Notes under the pieces: model-generated
Databases searched by the model: none
The model's input: the letters and a program-made list of their open reading frames with translations, nothing else
Told to the model about the DNA's origin: nothing
Source: an uncultured Eubacteriales bacterium
GTDB lineage: Bacteria; Bacillota; Clostridia; Oscillospirales; CAG-272
Direction of reading: 5' to 3'
Assembly: GCA_958414825.1 (NCBI GenBank)
Contig: CATYXQ010000002.1
Location: 1-64,000, forward strand
DNA: 64,000 bases
Part shown: piece by piece, positions 8,622 through 17,067 of the stretch
Position numbering within the stretch: the first letter of the stretch is position 1
How the letters are laid out: each line of letters begins with the position of its first letter
Program-made: the position numbers and the translations under genes

Positions 8622-9473
8622 ATGACCAAAACAGGCAGTGCGAAAAAAAAGGCCGGCGCCGCAGTCAAGTACATAGCGCTTGCCGCGCTGATTCTCATTT
8701 TGCTCTTCCCGATTTACTGGATGCTCATCGGTTCCGTAAGGCCGTACTATGCGCTGATTAGCCTTTCCGACGTCGCCTTTTATCCAAAGGACTTTACGAT
8801 TGAGAACTATGTCAAGATCTTTTCGCAGGCAAAATACATCGGCTATTTCCGCAATAGCTTTATTGTGTCGGGCGGAACCGTGCTTGCGACGCTTCTGATC
8901 GCCATTCCCGCCGCGTATTCTTTTTCCCGCTTTAAGTTTCACGGCAGGGGCGCTGTGCTCAGCGCCGTACAGTCGGTGCAGATGTTCCCTATTGTGGTTA
9001 TTCTTGTATCGCTCTATACGTTTTACAAGCAATGGGGAATGCTGGATACCTATCGCGGCATGATTCTTGCCGACGTGACCTTTGCGCTGCCGCTGTCGAT
9101 TACGCTTTTGAAATCCTTTTTTGATACGGTTCCCACAGCGCTTGACGAATCGGCGAAGATCGACGGCGCGGGAAGACTGCGCACGATGGTGCAGATCATA
9201 CTGCCGCTGGTTCTGCCCGGTCTGGTCGCGGTCGCGATTTACACCTTTTTAAACGCATGGGACGATTATCTGATGGCGCTTACCATTGCCAAAACCGACG
9301 CCAAACGCACGCTGGCGGTCGGACTTGCGCAGAGCTTTATGGGCGAGTATTCCAACGACTATGGTTCGTTGATGGCGTTCTCCGTGGCGGGCAGTCTGCC
9401 GATTGTGCTTTTGTTTGTTTTCTTTCAGAAGTATATGGTGGAGGGCTTGACCGCAGGCGCTGTAAAGGGGTAA
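8622..9473 (+). CDS. Carbohydrate ABC transporter permease, MalG type
   Basis: A 283-residue permease partner of the MalG/UgpE group. The start at 8622 is preferred because GGGGGG lies a few bases upstream and the first helix (AALILILLFPIYWMLIGS) follows closely. The EAA motif is visible as DESAKIDGAGRLRTMVQIILP. It forms the transmembrane channel with the MalF-type permease just upstream and ends 1 base before the DUF624 gene. Confidence 0.93.
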   Translation: MTKTGSAKKKAGAAVKYIALAALILILLFPIYWMLIGSVRPYYALISLSDVAFYPKDFTIENYVKIFSQAKYIGYFRNSFIVSGGTVLATLLIAIPAAYSFSRFKFHGRGAVLSAVQSVQMFPIVVILVSLYTFYKQWGMLDTYRGMILADVTFALPLSITLLKSFFDTVPTALDESAKIDGAGRLRTMVQIILPLVLPGLVAVAIYTFLNAWDDYLMALTIAKTDAKRTLAVGLAQSFMGEYSNDYGSLMAFSVAGSLPIVLLFVFFQKYMVEGLTAGAVKG

Positions 9474-9474
9474 A

Positions 9475-10155
9475 ATGGGAAAATTCAGAAAATTTGTACA
9501 GGATGCGACGTTCGGCAGCCGCCGCGAGGATGCGGCGCAGATCCCGAAAAGCGGGACCGGTTTGTTCTGGTTTGTTCTCCGCAATCATTATTTGCAGATG
9601 ATCCTGCTGAATTTGCTGTTCGTGGCGCTGTGTCTGCCGGTGGTTACGATTCCCGCCGCCTACAGCGGGCTCATGGCGGTTTTGATGAAATGGACGCGGC
9701 GCGTGCCGGTGGTAGAGATTCTGCCGACCTTCTTTGCGGAGTTCAAGTCGCATTTTTGGGGCAAGCTCGGGGTTTGGCTTCTGACGGCCGCCGCGCCGCT
9801 GTCCGCCGCCGGGTATGTATATCTTTTCACGGGGAACGAAGCCGCGTTTTACGCGCTGCTGCTGATTTTCAGTTTGGCTGTCTTTCTGCTGCAATCCTAT
9901 TTTTTCGCACAGCTGTGCGTTTTGGAACTAAGCGCGGGCGGCGCGCTGAAGAATTCGTTCATTTTGCTCGGCTTGGAATGGAAGCGCACGCTGAGAATTT
10001 TAGCAACGGGCGGGCTTTTGCTCATTCTGTGTGTGGTTCTGACGACGTACATGATTCCGTTTATTCTGCTCTGCGTGTTTTCTCTGACGGCGCTTTCCGT
10101 TTGCTCGGAGACCAGCGCGGTCATTGATTCGCGCCTTTGCGGGAAACCGTCTTGA
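9475..10155 (+). CDS. DUF624 (YesL-like) membrane protein
   Basis: A 226-residue integral membrane protein with about five hydrophobic helices (from ILLNLLFVALCLPVVTIPAAY near residue 42 to a C-terminal IPFILLCVFSLTALSVC). The pattern of a soluble N-terminus, a PAAYSG turn and a helix pair matches DUF624/YesL proteins, which very often travel with carbohydrate ABC importers in Bacillota. Their biochemical role is unknown. The ATG follows the upstream stop by 1 base with AAAGGGG in the end of the permease gene, so it is translationally coupled. Confidence 0.82.
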   Translation: MGKFRKFVQDATFGSRREDAAQIPKSGTGLFWFVLRNHYLQMILLNLLFVALCLPVVTIPAAYSGLMAVLMKWTRRVPVVEILPTFFAEFKSHFWGKLGVWLLTAAAPLSAAGYVYLFTGNEAAFYALLLIFSLAVFLLQSYFFAQLCVLELSAGGALKNSFILLGLEWKRTLRILATGGLLLILCVVLTTYMIPFILLCVFSLTALSVCSETSAVIDSRLCGKPS

Positions 10156-10191
10156 CCGCCTTGCGGCTTGCCAAAACGCGCGGAAACGACC

Positions 10192-10234
10192 AAACCGCGC
10201 CGGGAAATAGAAAATTTCCCGGCGCGGTTTTTCT
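10192..10234 (+). terminator. Terminator of the sugar ABC operon
   Basis: AAACCGCGCCGGGAAA (10192-10207) pairs with TTTCCCGGCGCGGTTT (10215-10230), followed by TTCT; a 16-bp perfect stem. Confidence 0.9.
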
Positions 10235-10311
10235 GTCCATAATTTTTGTGAGCATCGGATTTTACTCATCCAATTAATGTGTGATATTTTCTAACGAAAT
10301 CGTGAGGATTG

Positions 10312-10361
10312 TTGATTTTTTAGTAAAAATATGATACAATATAAATAACCCATTTTTGTAT
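10312..10361 (+). promoter_or_regulatory. Promoter of the restriction-modification pair with inverted repeat
   Basis: TTGATT (10312-10317) and TACAAT (10335-10340) with a 17-base spacer. ATACAA (10334-10339) overlapping the -10 is mirrored by TTGTAT (10356-10361), a candidate binding site for the HTH domain of the methyltransferase itself, as in autoregulating C5-methyltransferases such as M.SsoII. Confidence 0.55.
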
Positions 10362-10392
10362 TTTATGACTTTAGCAATTTGGAGGGAATACA

Positions 10393-11622
10393 ATGGCTGT
10401 TTGCTATAACAACTTGTGGAAACTTCTTATAGATAAAAATATGAATAAAACAGAATTGAAAGAGGCTGCGGGTATTAGCTTTAATGTGATGGCTCGAATG
10501 GGCAAGAATGAGACCGTTTCCTTTGAAAGTATCGAAAAAATCTGCGCCGCACTGCACTGTAACATCGGCGATATTATAGAGGTTGTTCAGGAAGAAGAAT
10601 CCGTTCAGCTACCAAAACCGTTCACTACAATAGAACTGTTTGCCGGTGCAGGAGGATTAGCTCTTGGCATTGAAAAAGCTGGATTTGATACATTAGGACT
10701 TATCGAATTCGATAAAGATGCTTCTGACACATTAAAATGTAACCGTCCAAATTGGCGTGTAATCAATGATGATATAGCAAATATTTCCTGTCTTGATTTG
10801 AAAAGATATTTTGGACTTGCCGAGGGAGAACTTGATTTGTTGTCGGGCGGCGCTCCCTGTCAAAGTTTTTCTTATGCAGGAAAGCGATTGGGGTTGGAGG
10901 ATGCTCGTGGAACACTCTTTTATCATTATGCAAAGTTCTTGGAGCAATTGCAGCCTAAGATGTTCCTGTTTGAAAATGTTAAAGGATTACTTACTCACGA
11001 CAGAGGTTATACTTATAAAACTATTGTTGAAATTTTTGAAAGCACAGGTTATACCATTCAGAAAAAAGTGTTAAATGCATGGGATTATGGCGTTGCTCAA
11101 AAGCGTGAACGACTGATTACAATAGGGATTCGTAACGATTTGAAGGCTCAAATCTCTTTTGAGTTTCCTGCTCCTCATAAATATAAGCCGGTGCTTAGAG
11201 ATGTATTGATTGACTGCCCGAAAAGTGAAGGAACGCTCTACTCTGAATATAAAAGAAAAATATTTGAGTTAGTTCCTCCCGGTGGTTATTGGCGTGATAT
11301 TCCCGAAGATATAGCAAAGGAATATATGAAAAGCTGTTGGTATATGCAAGGCGGAAGAACTGGAATTTTGCGGAGATTAAGCCTTGACGAGCCTTCTTTA
11401 ACCGTTCTTACTTCTCCCAGTCAGAAACAAACGGATCGTTGCCATCCGTTAGAAGCTCGTCCGTTTACTGTTCGTGAAAATGCAAGGTGTCAGAGTTTCC
11501 CTGATGATTGGCAGTTTTGCGGTAGCATAGGACAGCAATATAAGCAGGTTGGAAATGCTGTTCCGATTAATTTAGCATATGATATTGCAACGAAAATAAA
11601 AGAAGCATTGGAGCGTTTATAA
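10393..11622 (+). CDS. DNA (cytosine-5) methyltransferase with N-terminal HTH
   Basis: A 409-residue type II modification enzyme that transfers methyl from SAM to cytosine C5. Residues 1-65 form a Xre-like helix-turn-helix, then motif I ELFAGAGGLALG (81-92), motif IV SGGAPCQSFS with the catalytic Cys at about 156, motif VI ENVKG (194-198), motif VIII QKRERL and motif X GNAVP near the C-terminus are all present. GGAGGG precedes the ATG. Its stop overlaps the start of the endonuclease gene (TAATG). The block is clearly AT-richer than its neighbours, suggesting transfer. By association with an Eco47II-like nuclease the site may be GGNCC-like; that is inference. Confidence 0.95.
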   Translation: MAVCYNNLWKLLIDKNMNKTELKEAAGISFNVMARMGKNETVSFESIEKICAALHCNIGDIIEVVQEEESVQLPKPFTTIELFAGAGGLALGIEKAGFDTLGLIEFDKDASDTLKCNRPNWRVINDDIANISCLDLKRYFGLAEGELDLLSGGAPCQSFSYAGKRLGLEDARGTLFYHYAKFLEQLQPKMFLFENVKGLLTHDRGYTYKTIVEIFESTGYTIQKKVLNAWDYGVAQKRERLITIGIRNDLKAQISFEFPAPHKYKPVLRDVLIDCPKSEGTLYSEYKRKIFELVPPGGYWRDIPEDIAKEYMKSCWYMQGGRTGILRRLSLDEPSLTVLTSPSQKQTDRCHPLEARPFTVRENARCQSFPDDWQFCGSIGQQYKQVGNAVPINLAYDIATKIKEALERL

Positions 11623-12434
11623 TGTGGAATTTGAACTTTATAAGTGAAGAAGATTTTACAAATCATGTAAAGTCAACTATTGAGAAGTACGGCGAAAAGC
11701 TGGAATCCTTTGATTTGAAGCGTTTTAATAAAAATATTATTGATCCGATTAAGCTTATTTTTGATAAAACAGTTTATCAGTCCTCTTGGGATGAAATCGT
11801 AAGTAATGAAATCTTCCGTCAAAGGGATAAGTCAAACAATAATGACATCGGATATTTTCATCAGCGTATATTTCAGTACATAGCAAACTGTCATGTTCCG
11901 CCGAACGGAGAAGAAGGCGGTTGGGATGTTATATACGAAAATGCCGATGGAATTGAGATCCCTGACGTCGGTAATGTTCATACCGTATATGTAGAAATGA
12001 AGAATAAGCACAATACAATGAACTCTGCTTCAGCAGGTAAAACCTTTATTAAAATGCAAAACCAGCTTTTAACAGATGACGATTGTGCTTGTTTCTTGGT
12101 TGAAGCAATCGCACAGCGTTCTCAAAATATCAAGTGGGAAACTACTGTTGATAAGAGAAAAGTAGGTCATAAATTGATCCGTAGAGTGAGCCTTGACCAG
12201 TTTTATGCGCTTGTAACAGGGCAAGGAGATGCTTTTTATCAGATATGTATGGTGTTGCCATCTGTAATTGAAAAAGCTGTAAAAGAACTTGAAGGAACAA
12301 TTGTACCTCACGACACAGTTATTGATGAATTAAGAGAGATGGCAGTTAAACAGGATATTGCGTCTGAAGATTTAGCAATCGCAATGGCTGTTTATATGCT
12401 TGGATTTGGTAGTTATAAAGGCTTTGCAAAATAA
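11622..12434 (+). CDS. Type II restriction endonuclease, Eco47II family
   Basis: A 270-residue protein resembling Eco47II-family endonucleases (whose founding member cuts GGNCC). The N-terminal half contains DPIKLIFDKTVY and a GYFHQRIFQYI segment. A PD-(D/E)XK-like core is visible: GGWDVIYENADG, then VYVEMKNKHNTMN, where Glu and Lys of E-x-K fit the catalytic pair. The start codon overlaps the methyltransferase stop by 1 base, so the pair is co-expressed with modification encoded first. It has low GC like its partner. No frameshift or truncation is visible, so the system appears intact. Confidence 0.88.
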   Translation: MWNLNFISEEDFTNHVKSTIEKYGEKLESFDLKRFNKNIIDPIKLIFDKTVYQSSWDEIVSNEIFRQRDKSNNNDIGYFHQRIFQYIANCHVPPNGEEGGWDVIYENADGIEIPDVGNVHTVYVEMKNKHNTMNSASAGKTFIKMQNQLLTDDDCACFLVEAIAQRSQNIKWETTVDKRKVGHKLIRRVSLDQFYALVTGQGDAFYQICMVLPSVIEKAVKELEGTIVPHDTVIDELREMAVKQDIASEDLAIAMAVYMLGFGSYKGFAK

Positions 12435-12435
12435 C

Positions 12436-12476
12436 AAAATGCCGTGAGTTCAACTAAGAACTCACGGCATTTTGTT
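12436..12476. terminator. Bidirectional terminator between the RM pair and rplL
   Basis: AAAATGCCGTGAGTT (12436-12450) pairs with AACTCACGGCATTTT (12459-12473), with an A-run on one side and a T-run on the other. It can end both the plus-strand endonuclease transcript and the minus-strand rplJL transcript. Confidence 0.88.
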
Positions 12477-12538
12477 ATGATTAGTTTACTTCCTTGCGAA
12501 GTGTTTCCCTTCTGGAATCCTTTTTTAAATCGGCAAAC

Positions 12539-12910
12539 TTATTTTACTTCGACTTCAGCGCCGGCAGCGGTGAGGTCAGCCTTGATCTTCTCCGCCTCAT
12601 CCTTGGAAACGCCCTCTTTGATCGTCTTCGGAGCAGCCTCAACGAGATCCTTCGCGTCCTTCAGGCCGAGCCCGGTCAGTTCGCGGACAACCTTGATAAC
12701 GCCAAGCTTCTGCGCGCCGGCAGACTTGAGGATAACGTCAAACTCGGTCTTTTCCTCAGCAGCGGGAGCGGCGGCGCCGGCAGCGGCAACCGCAACGGGC
12801 GCTGCGGATACGCCAAACTCTTCTTCAAGCGCTTTTACAAGGTCTTTCATTTCCAGAATGGTCAGAGTCTTGATCTCTTCCATAATGTTTGCAATTTTTT
12901 CAGTAGCCAT
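12539..12910 (-). CDS. rplL: 50S ribosomal protein L7/L12
   Basis: A 123-residue stalk protein that binds translation factors. The N-terminal dimerisation region is followed by an Ala/Pro hinge ([14 protein letters not shown] around residues 38-52). The conserved C-terminal domain has [19 protein letters not shown] ([23 protein letters not shown]) and the GAEVEVK end. AGGAGG precedes the ATG. It is the second gene after rplJ. Confidence 0.98.
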   Translation of the reverse strand: MATEKIANIMEEIKTLTILEMKDLVKALEEEFGVSAAPVAVAAAGAAAPAAEEKTEFDVILKSAGAQKLGVIKVVRELTGLGLKDAKDLVEAAPKTIKEGVSKDEAEKIKADLTAAGAEVEVK

Positions 12911-12978
12911 TTTTCAATCCTCCTATGTGAATCAATATTTTGTAAAAATCATCCGTAAAGCCGGTGACAATAGCCGGA

Positions 12979-13521
12979 TTACGCCTCAGCGGGCGCTTCG
13001 GCGGTCTCAGCCGCTTCGGGCGCGGACTCGCCGCTCTTGTCGATAATCGCCTGCAGCGCATAGCAAAGACCGTACAGCGGCGACTGGAGACTGCCCATGA
13101 TCTTGCCGACCATGACCTCTTTTGAGGGGGTATCCGCCAGTTCCTCGATGGTTGCTACGTCGATAACCTCGCCGTCAACAAACCCGACCTTGAACTGGAA
13201 CGGTTCAACTTTCTCGACGTACTCTTTGAGAATCTTGGCGGGTGCAACCGGATCGTTTTCGCTGATGGCAAGGGCGGTCATGCCCTCCAGATGCGCCTTC
13301 ATCGCGCCGTAACCGATCTCGTCACATGCTCTGCCGGTAATGGTGTTCTTCAGAACTCTGTATTCCACGCCTGCCGCACGGAGCGCCGCGCGGAGTTTGG
13401 TGTCGTCCTCCACCGTGATTCCCTGATACTGAACGACGATACCCGCCGCCGCGTTTTTCATCTTTTCGGCCAGCGCGGCGACCATCGCCTGCTTCTCTTC
13501 CAGAATCTTCTTGCTTGGCAT
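12979..13521 (-). CDS. rplJ: 50S ribosomal protein L10
   Basis: A 180-residue L10 that anchors L7/L12 dimers on 23S rRNA. The start MPSKKILEEKQAMV and the internal YRVLKNTI segment are typical. The C-terminus ends in an Ala/Glu-rich tail. GGAGGTG lies upstream of the ATG. The autoregulatory L10 leader precedes it, and rplL follows after 68 bases. Confidence 0.98.
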   Translation of the reverse strand: MPSKKILEEKQAMVAALAEKMKNAAAGIVVQYQGITVEDDTKLRAALRAAGVEYRVLKNTITGRACDEIGYGAMKAHLEGMTALAISENDPVAPAKILKEYVEKVEPFQFKVGFVDGEVIDVATIEELADTPSKEVMVGKIMGSLQSPLYGLCYALQAIIDKSGESAPEAAETAEAPAEA

Positions 13522-13544
13522 TGTATTTTCACCTCCGTCGTACC

Positions 13545-13676
13545 AAAAAAATAAATCTTTCTACGGTAAGACGCAGGCATACCGACAGAAAGATTATAAA
13601 AACAGTTTTATAATACATCCCTCGGCAGGAAAGCCATCGGCTTTTACCGGAACCTGCTGTCTTAGGTAACACGAGT
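13545..13676 (-). promoter_or_regulatory. Ribosomal protein L10 leader with attenuator
   Basis: The 5' leader of rplJ on the minus strand contains a stem of the L10 leader type (AGCAGG arm near 13655 pairing with CCTGC near 13627, flanking CCGGTAAAAGCC). It is followed by a second hairpin whose arms AATCTTTCT and AGAAAGATT (13552-13596) precede a run of seven T. This looks like the binding site for L10(L12)4 plus an intrinsic terminator, the usual feedback device of this operon. Confidence 0.75.
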
Positions 13677-13705
13677 ATTATAGCAGGCTCTCTTTAGAAA
13701 GTCAA
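13677..13705 (-). promoter_or_regulatory. rplJL promoter
   Basis: On the minus strand TTGACT (13700-13705) and TATAAT (13677-13682), 17-base spacer. Confidence 0.85.
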
Positions 13706-13819
13706 GCCTGTTTTTGAAATTTGCGGAAAAAATTTTCAGCGCGCATATACGCGGGGCGAACGCCTCGGTTCCCGGAACAAAATATTGCGGTCGTTCTTAT
13801 AACATTCACAAAAGGACAG

Positions 13820-13848
13820 TTGATTTTTGGGAGAATTTGTGCTATAAT
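13820..13848 (+). promoter_or_regulatory. Promoter of the Gld-like ABC operon
   Basis: TTGATT (13820-13825) and TATAAT (13843-13848), 17-base spacer, 45 bases before the first start codon. Confidence 0.8.
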
Positions 13849-13893
13849 CCTATGTTAGATTTGTATGCAATTCCACAGAAAAGGAGCGCATCC

Positions 13894-14832
13894 ATGCTAA
13901 AGGTCGAAAATCTTGTAAAAAAATACGGCCGTGCGACGGCACTCGACGGGATCAGCTTTTCGGTTGAAGCGGGTGAGGTCGTCGGGTTTCTCGGTCCGAA
14001 CGGCGCGGGAAAATCCACTACGATGAACATCGTGACCGGGTACATATCCTCCAATTTCGGAGAGGTCTATGTTGACGGCGAGGAGATCCTGCAAAATCCA
14101 ACTGCGGCGAAGAAGAAAATCGGCTATCTGCCCGAACAGCCGCCGCTGTACCCCGAAATGACGGTGGACGAATATCTCCGCTTTGTCTATGAACTGCGGG
14201 GCTGTACGCTTCCGCGCCGCGCGCATCTCGATGAAATCTGCGAGGCCGTGCGCATCTCGGACGTGCGCCGCCGCGTGATCCGCAACCTGTCCAAGGGCTA
14301 CAGGCAGCGCGTGGGCATCGGTTCGGCGCTTATAGGCAATCCGCCGCTGATTATTCTCGACGAGCCTACAATCGGTCTTGACCCGAAACAGATCATCGAA
14401 GTGCGGAACTTGATCCGCACGCTCGGACGGTCGCATACCGTGATTTTGAGCACGCATATCCTCTCCGAGGCGCAGGCGGTCTGCGACCGGATGATTATCA
14501 TCAACCACGGTCGCGTCGTCGCGGACGGCAAAACCGAGGAAATCAATAAATTTATTGAGGATAACCGCCGTTACAAGGCTGTTATCTGCGGTCCGCAGTC
14601 CGAGGTGCTTCCGGTGCTGAAAAAACTGCCCGGCGTCATGCTCTGCGAGGCGCTGGCCGAGCGGGACGGCGACGCGGTCGCCTATCTCATCGAGACGAAG
14701 AGCGGCATCGACGTGCGCAAGGCGCTCTTCTATGCGCTGGCCGAGAAGAACTGGCCGCTCTTTGGCCTTGAGCCGGTCGGCATGAGTCTTGAGGACGTAT
14801 TTCTCAAAATCGTGGATAAGGAGGAAGCGTGA
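13894..14832 (+). CDS. ABC transporter ATP-binding protein (Gld/CcmA-like exporter)
   Basis: A 312-residue ATPase of an ABC-2 exporter. The start MLKVENLVKKYG at 13894 has AAAGGAG upstream; the longer open frame is untranslated leader. Walker A is GPNGAGKST, the Q-loop is in YLPEQPPLYPEM, the signature is LSKGYRQRVGIG (variant of LSGGQ), and Walker B is LIILDEPT. The C-terminal 80 residues form the extra domain seen in GldA-like ATPases. It is the first gene of a four-gene operon; the next start overlaps its stop (TGATG). Confidence 0.93.
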   Translation: MLKVENLVKKYGRATALDGISFSVEAGEVVGFLGPNGAGKSTTMNIVTGYISSNFGEVYVDGEEILQNPTAAKKKIGYLPEQPPLYPEMTVDEYLRFVYELRGCTLPRRAHLDEICEAVRISDVRRRVIRNLSKGYRQRVGIGSALIGNPPLIILDEPTIGLDPKQIIEVRNLIRTLGRSHTVILSTHILSEAQAVCDRMIIINHGRVVADGKTEEINKFIEDNRRYKAVICGPQSEVLPVLKKLPGVMLCEALAERDGDAVAYLIETKSGIDVRKALFYALAEKNWPLFGLEPVGMSLEDVFLKIVDKEEA

Positions 14833-15539
14833 TGTTTGCGATTTATAAGCGGGAACTCCGCTCGTATTTTTCCAGCGCGGTCGGCTATGTGTTTCTGGCC
14901 GTTATCGTCGCGCTCAGCGCCGCCGCCTTTTCGGCGACGACCCTGCTTTCGGCTTCTAATGACGTATCGCTGTATTTCAGCCTTATGCTGTTTATCCTGA
15001 TGATCGCGCTGCCCGTGCTGACCATGAAGCTGTTTTCGGAGGAGCGCAAGCTGAAGACCGAGCAGCTGCTTCTGACCGCGCCGGTTTCAATAGGCGGAAT
15101 GGTCGCGGCCAAGTTTTTCGCCGCTTTTACCGTTTTTGCGGGCGCCAATCTGCTCTGCTCGCTCTCCTATATCACGCTGTTTTTGTACAGCGATCCCGAG
15201 GGCGGCATTATCTTGGGCAATATCCTTGCGCTGACGCTGGTCGGCGCTGCGTTCATCGCCATCGGCATGTTTGTCTCCGCCCTGACCGAAAACCAGCTTG
15301 CCGCGGCGATCGGCACGTTCGGCATTCTGCTGTTTTTGCTCTGCATCGGCTTTTTGAATTCGCTGATTCCGTGGTATCCGCTGCGTTTCGTGCTTTCCTG
15401 GTTCTCGATTTACAGCCGCTATGCAAACTTTACCAACGGCTTTTTCGATTTTTCCGCGCTGCTCTATTACGCCTCGGTCTGCTTCATTTTCCTGTTTCTG
15501 ACCGCGCGCATCTATGAGCGCCGCCGGTACGGCGCATAA
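14832..15539 (+). CDS. ABC-2 type transporter permease (GldF-like)
   Basis: A 235-residue membrane protein with six predicted helices, beginning MFAIYKRELRSYFSSAVGYVFLAVIV as in GldF/NosY-type permeases. A characteristic FSEERKLKTEQLLLTAPV cytoplasmic loop follows the second helix. The ATG at 14832 is preferred over a GTG one codon earlier because AAGGAGG is 7 bases upstream. It pairs with the ATPase before it and the GldG-like protein after it; the exported substrate is not known. Confidence 0.9.
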   Translation: MFAIYKRELRSYFSSAVGYVFLAVIVALSAAAFSATTLLSASNDVSLYFSLMLFILMIALPVLTMKLFSEERKLKTEQLLLTAPVSIGGMVAAKFFAAFTVFAGANLLCSLSYITLFLYSDPEGGIILGNILALTLVGAAFIAIGMFVSALTENQLAAAIGTFGILLFLLCIGFLNSLIPWYPLRFVLSWFSIYSRYANFTNGFFDFSALLYYASVCFIFLFLTARIYERRRYGA

Positions 15540-15552
15540 AGGAGGTGCCCGC

Positions 15553-17067
15553 ATGAACGTACTGAAAAAAAGAAGCTTCAAATACACTTCGCTCTCGACG
15601 GTATTCACCGCGGCGGTGCTGGGCGTTGTCGTGATGCTCAACGTGATCTTTACGGTGCTTGCCGCGCGTTATACGCTGTACGCCGACCTGACCGATACCG
15701 AACTCTGGACGCTGTCCGACGCGGCCAAGGAGATCATTGCTCAGGCCGAGGGGGATATTACGATCACATTCTGCCATGAGCGCGACTATATCGAGTCCTC
15801 CGCCACGATGCGCTATATCAACAACACCGCGCTCGAGATCGAAAAAGAGTTTCCGAACGTCACGGTGCGCTATATCAATTCGATTTTAGAGCCGCAATTG
15901 GTATCCAAATACAAGTATACAGACGTTTCCACTATAAAGACGACCAACGTGATTGTGGAAAGCGGCAGCGAATTCCGCGTGTATGCGCCGGATGCATTTT
16001 TCGTGACCGACCCGACTACCGGATCGACCTGGGCGTACAACGGCGAGGAGATCTTTGCCGCCGCGTTTCTCGCGGTCACGGCTGACGAGACGCCCACCGC
16101 TTATTTCACCGTAGGTCACGGCGAGTCCGCGCCCGCAGCCTTTATCAATACCATTGTCAAGGCCGGCTTTAACGTCAAGACCATCGACCTCACCAAGGAG
16201 GAGATCGCCGACGACTGCCGCCTCATTATCATCAACGCGCCGAAATACGATCTTTCGGGCTACAATATCCACGACAAAGACGCGGTGTCCGAAATTGCCA
16301 AGATCGACCGCTTTCTTGAGGACGACGGCACGCTGATGGTATTCAAGGATTCCGATACCGGATACCTTAAAAATTTAGAGGAATTTCTCTATGAGTGGGG
16401 GATTGTGTTCGGGGACGGCGTCGTTGTGGATACCGCGAACTCGCTCACGGCTGACGGCCGTTCGCTGGTGGCCGCCTATCCGTCGGGTACGCTTGCCGCA
16501 AGCGTGCATTCAGACATCAGCAGCCTGCCCTCCGCGCCCAAAACCATTGTGAAAAACGCGGGGCCTGTCAATGTTTCGCCCCTCTATGTCGCCGGAATGG
16601 ACGACGAGGGCGCCGCAACCAACACCTATATCTACGGCGGCAACAACACCTACCGCGAGCTTTCGGCCGTGCTGACCGCCTACCCCTCGGCGCACCTGAG
16701 CGAAAACGGCAAGACGATTGACGCCGCGGGCGGCTACAATCTGATGACCATCACGCGCGATATGAACACGCGGGACAACGATACCTATTATTCTTATGTG
16801 ATGGCGGCGAACACGAGCTATTTCACCTCGGCCGACTATCTTGAGTCCAACGCCTACGCAAACGAGAATATCCTCTACTACGCGCTGCGCGTAATGGGGC
16901 GTGAAAAGGTGCCCTGCGATATTCCGTTCAAGGAGTTTGCGGTCACGAAGATTGAAGATATGACCAGCGCCGAGGCTATGCGCGCCGCCGTGCTGCTGAT
17001 TACGGTCATTCCGATCTGCGCTGCGGTCTGCGGCGTGGTCGTGACCACAAGGAGAAAGTATAGATGA
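15553..17067 (+). CDS. GldG-like ABC-type uncharacterised transport protein
   Basis: A 504-residue protein with an N-terminal helix (about residues 15-40, VFTAAVLGVVVMLNVIFTVLAARY) and a C-terminal helix before the end (LLITVIPICAAVCGVVV). Between them lies a large, probably extracytoplasmic domain with DLTDTELWTLSDAAKEII, the hallmark opening of GldG-type proteins, and a YFTVGHGE segment. The start at 15553 follows GGAGGTG. Its stop overlaps the next start (ATGA). It is a structural part of the exporter complex rather than a substrate-binding protein as far as the family is understood. Confidence 0.88.
   Translation: MNVLKKRSFKYTSLSTVFTAAVLGVVVMLNVIFTVLAARYTLYADLTDTELWTLSDAAKEIIAQAEGDITITFCHERDYIESSATMRYINNTALEIEKEFPNVTVRYINSILEPQLVSKYKYTDVSTIKTTNVIVESGSEFRVYAPDAFFVTDPTTGSTWAYNGEEIFAAAFLAVTADETPTAYFTVGHGESAPAAFINTIVKAGFNVKTIDLTKEEIADDCRLIIINAPKYDLSGYNIHDKDAVSEIAKIDRFLEDDGTLMVFKDSDTGYLKNLEEFLYEWGIVFGDGVVVDTANSLTADGRSLVAAYPSGTLAASVHSDISSLPSAPKTIVKNAGPVNVSPLYVAGMDDEGAATNTYIYGGNNTYRELSAVLTAYPSAHLSENGKTIDAAGGYNLMTITRDMNTRDNDTYYSYVMAANTSYFTSADYLESNAYANENILYYALRVMGREKVPCDIPFKEFAVTKIEDMTSAEAMRAAVLLITVIPICAAVCGVVVTTRRKYR

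Noticed and set aside
10260..12476. Prophage or integrative element carrying the restriction-modification pair.
   Set aside because: No integrase, attachment-site duplication or phage gene was seen at either border; simple acquisition of a two-gene cassette is enough.
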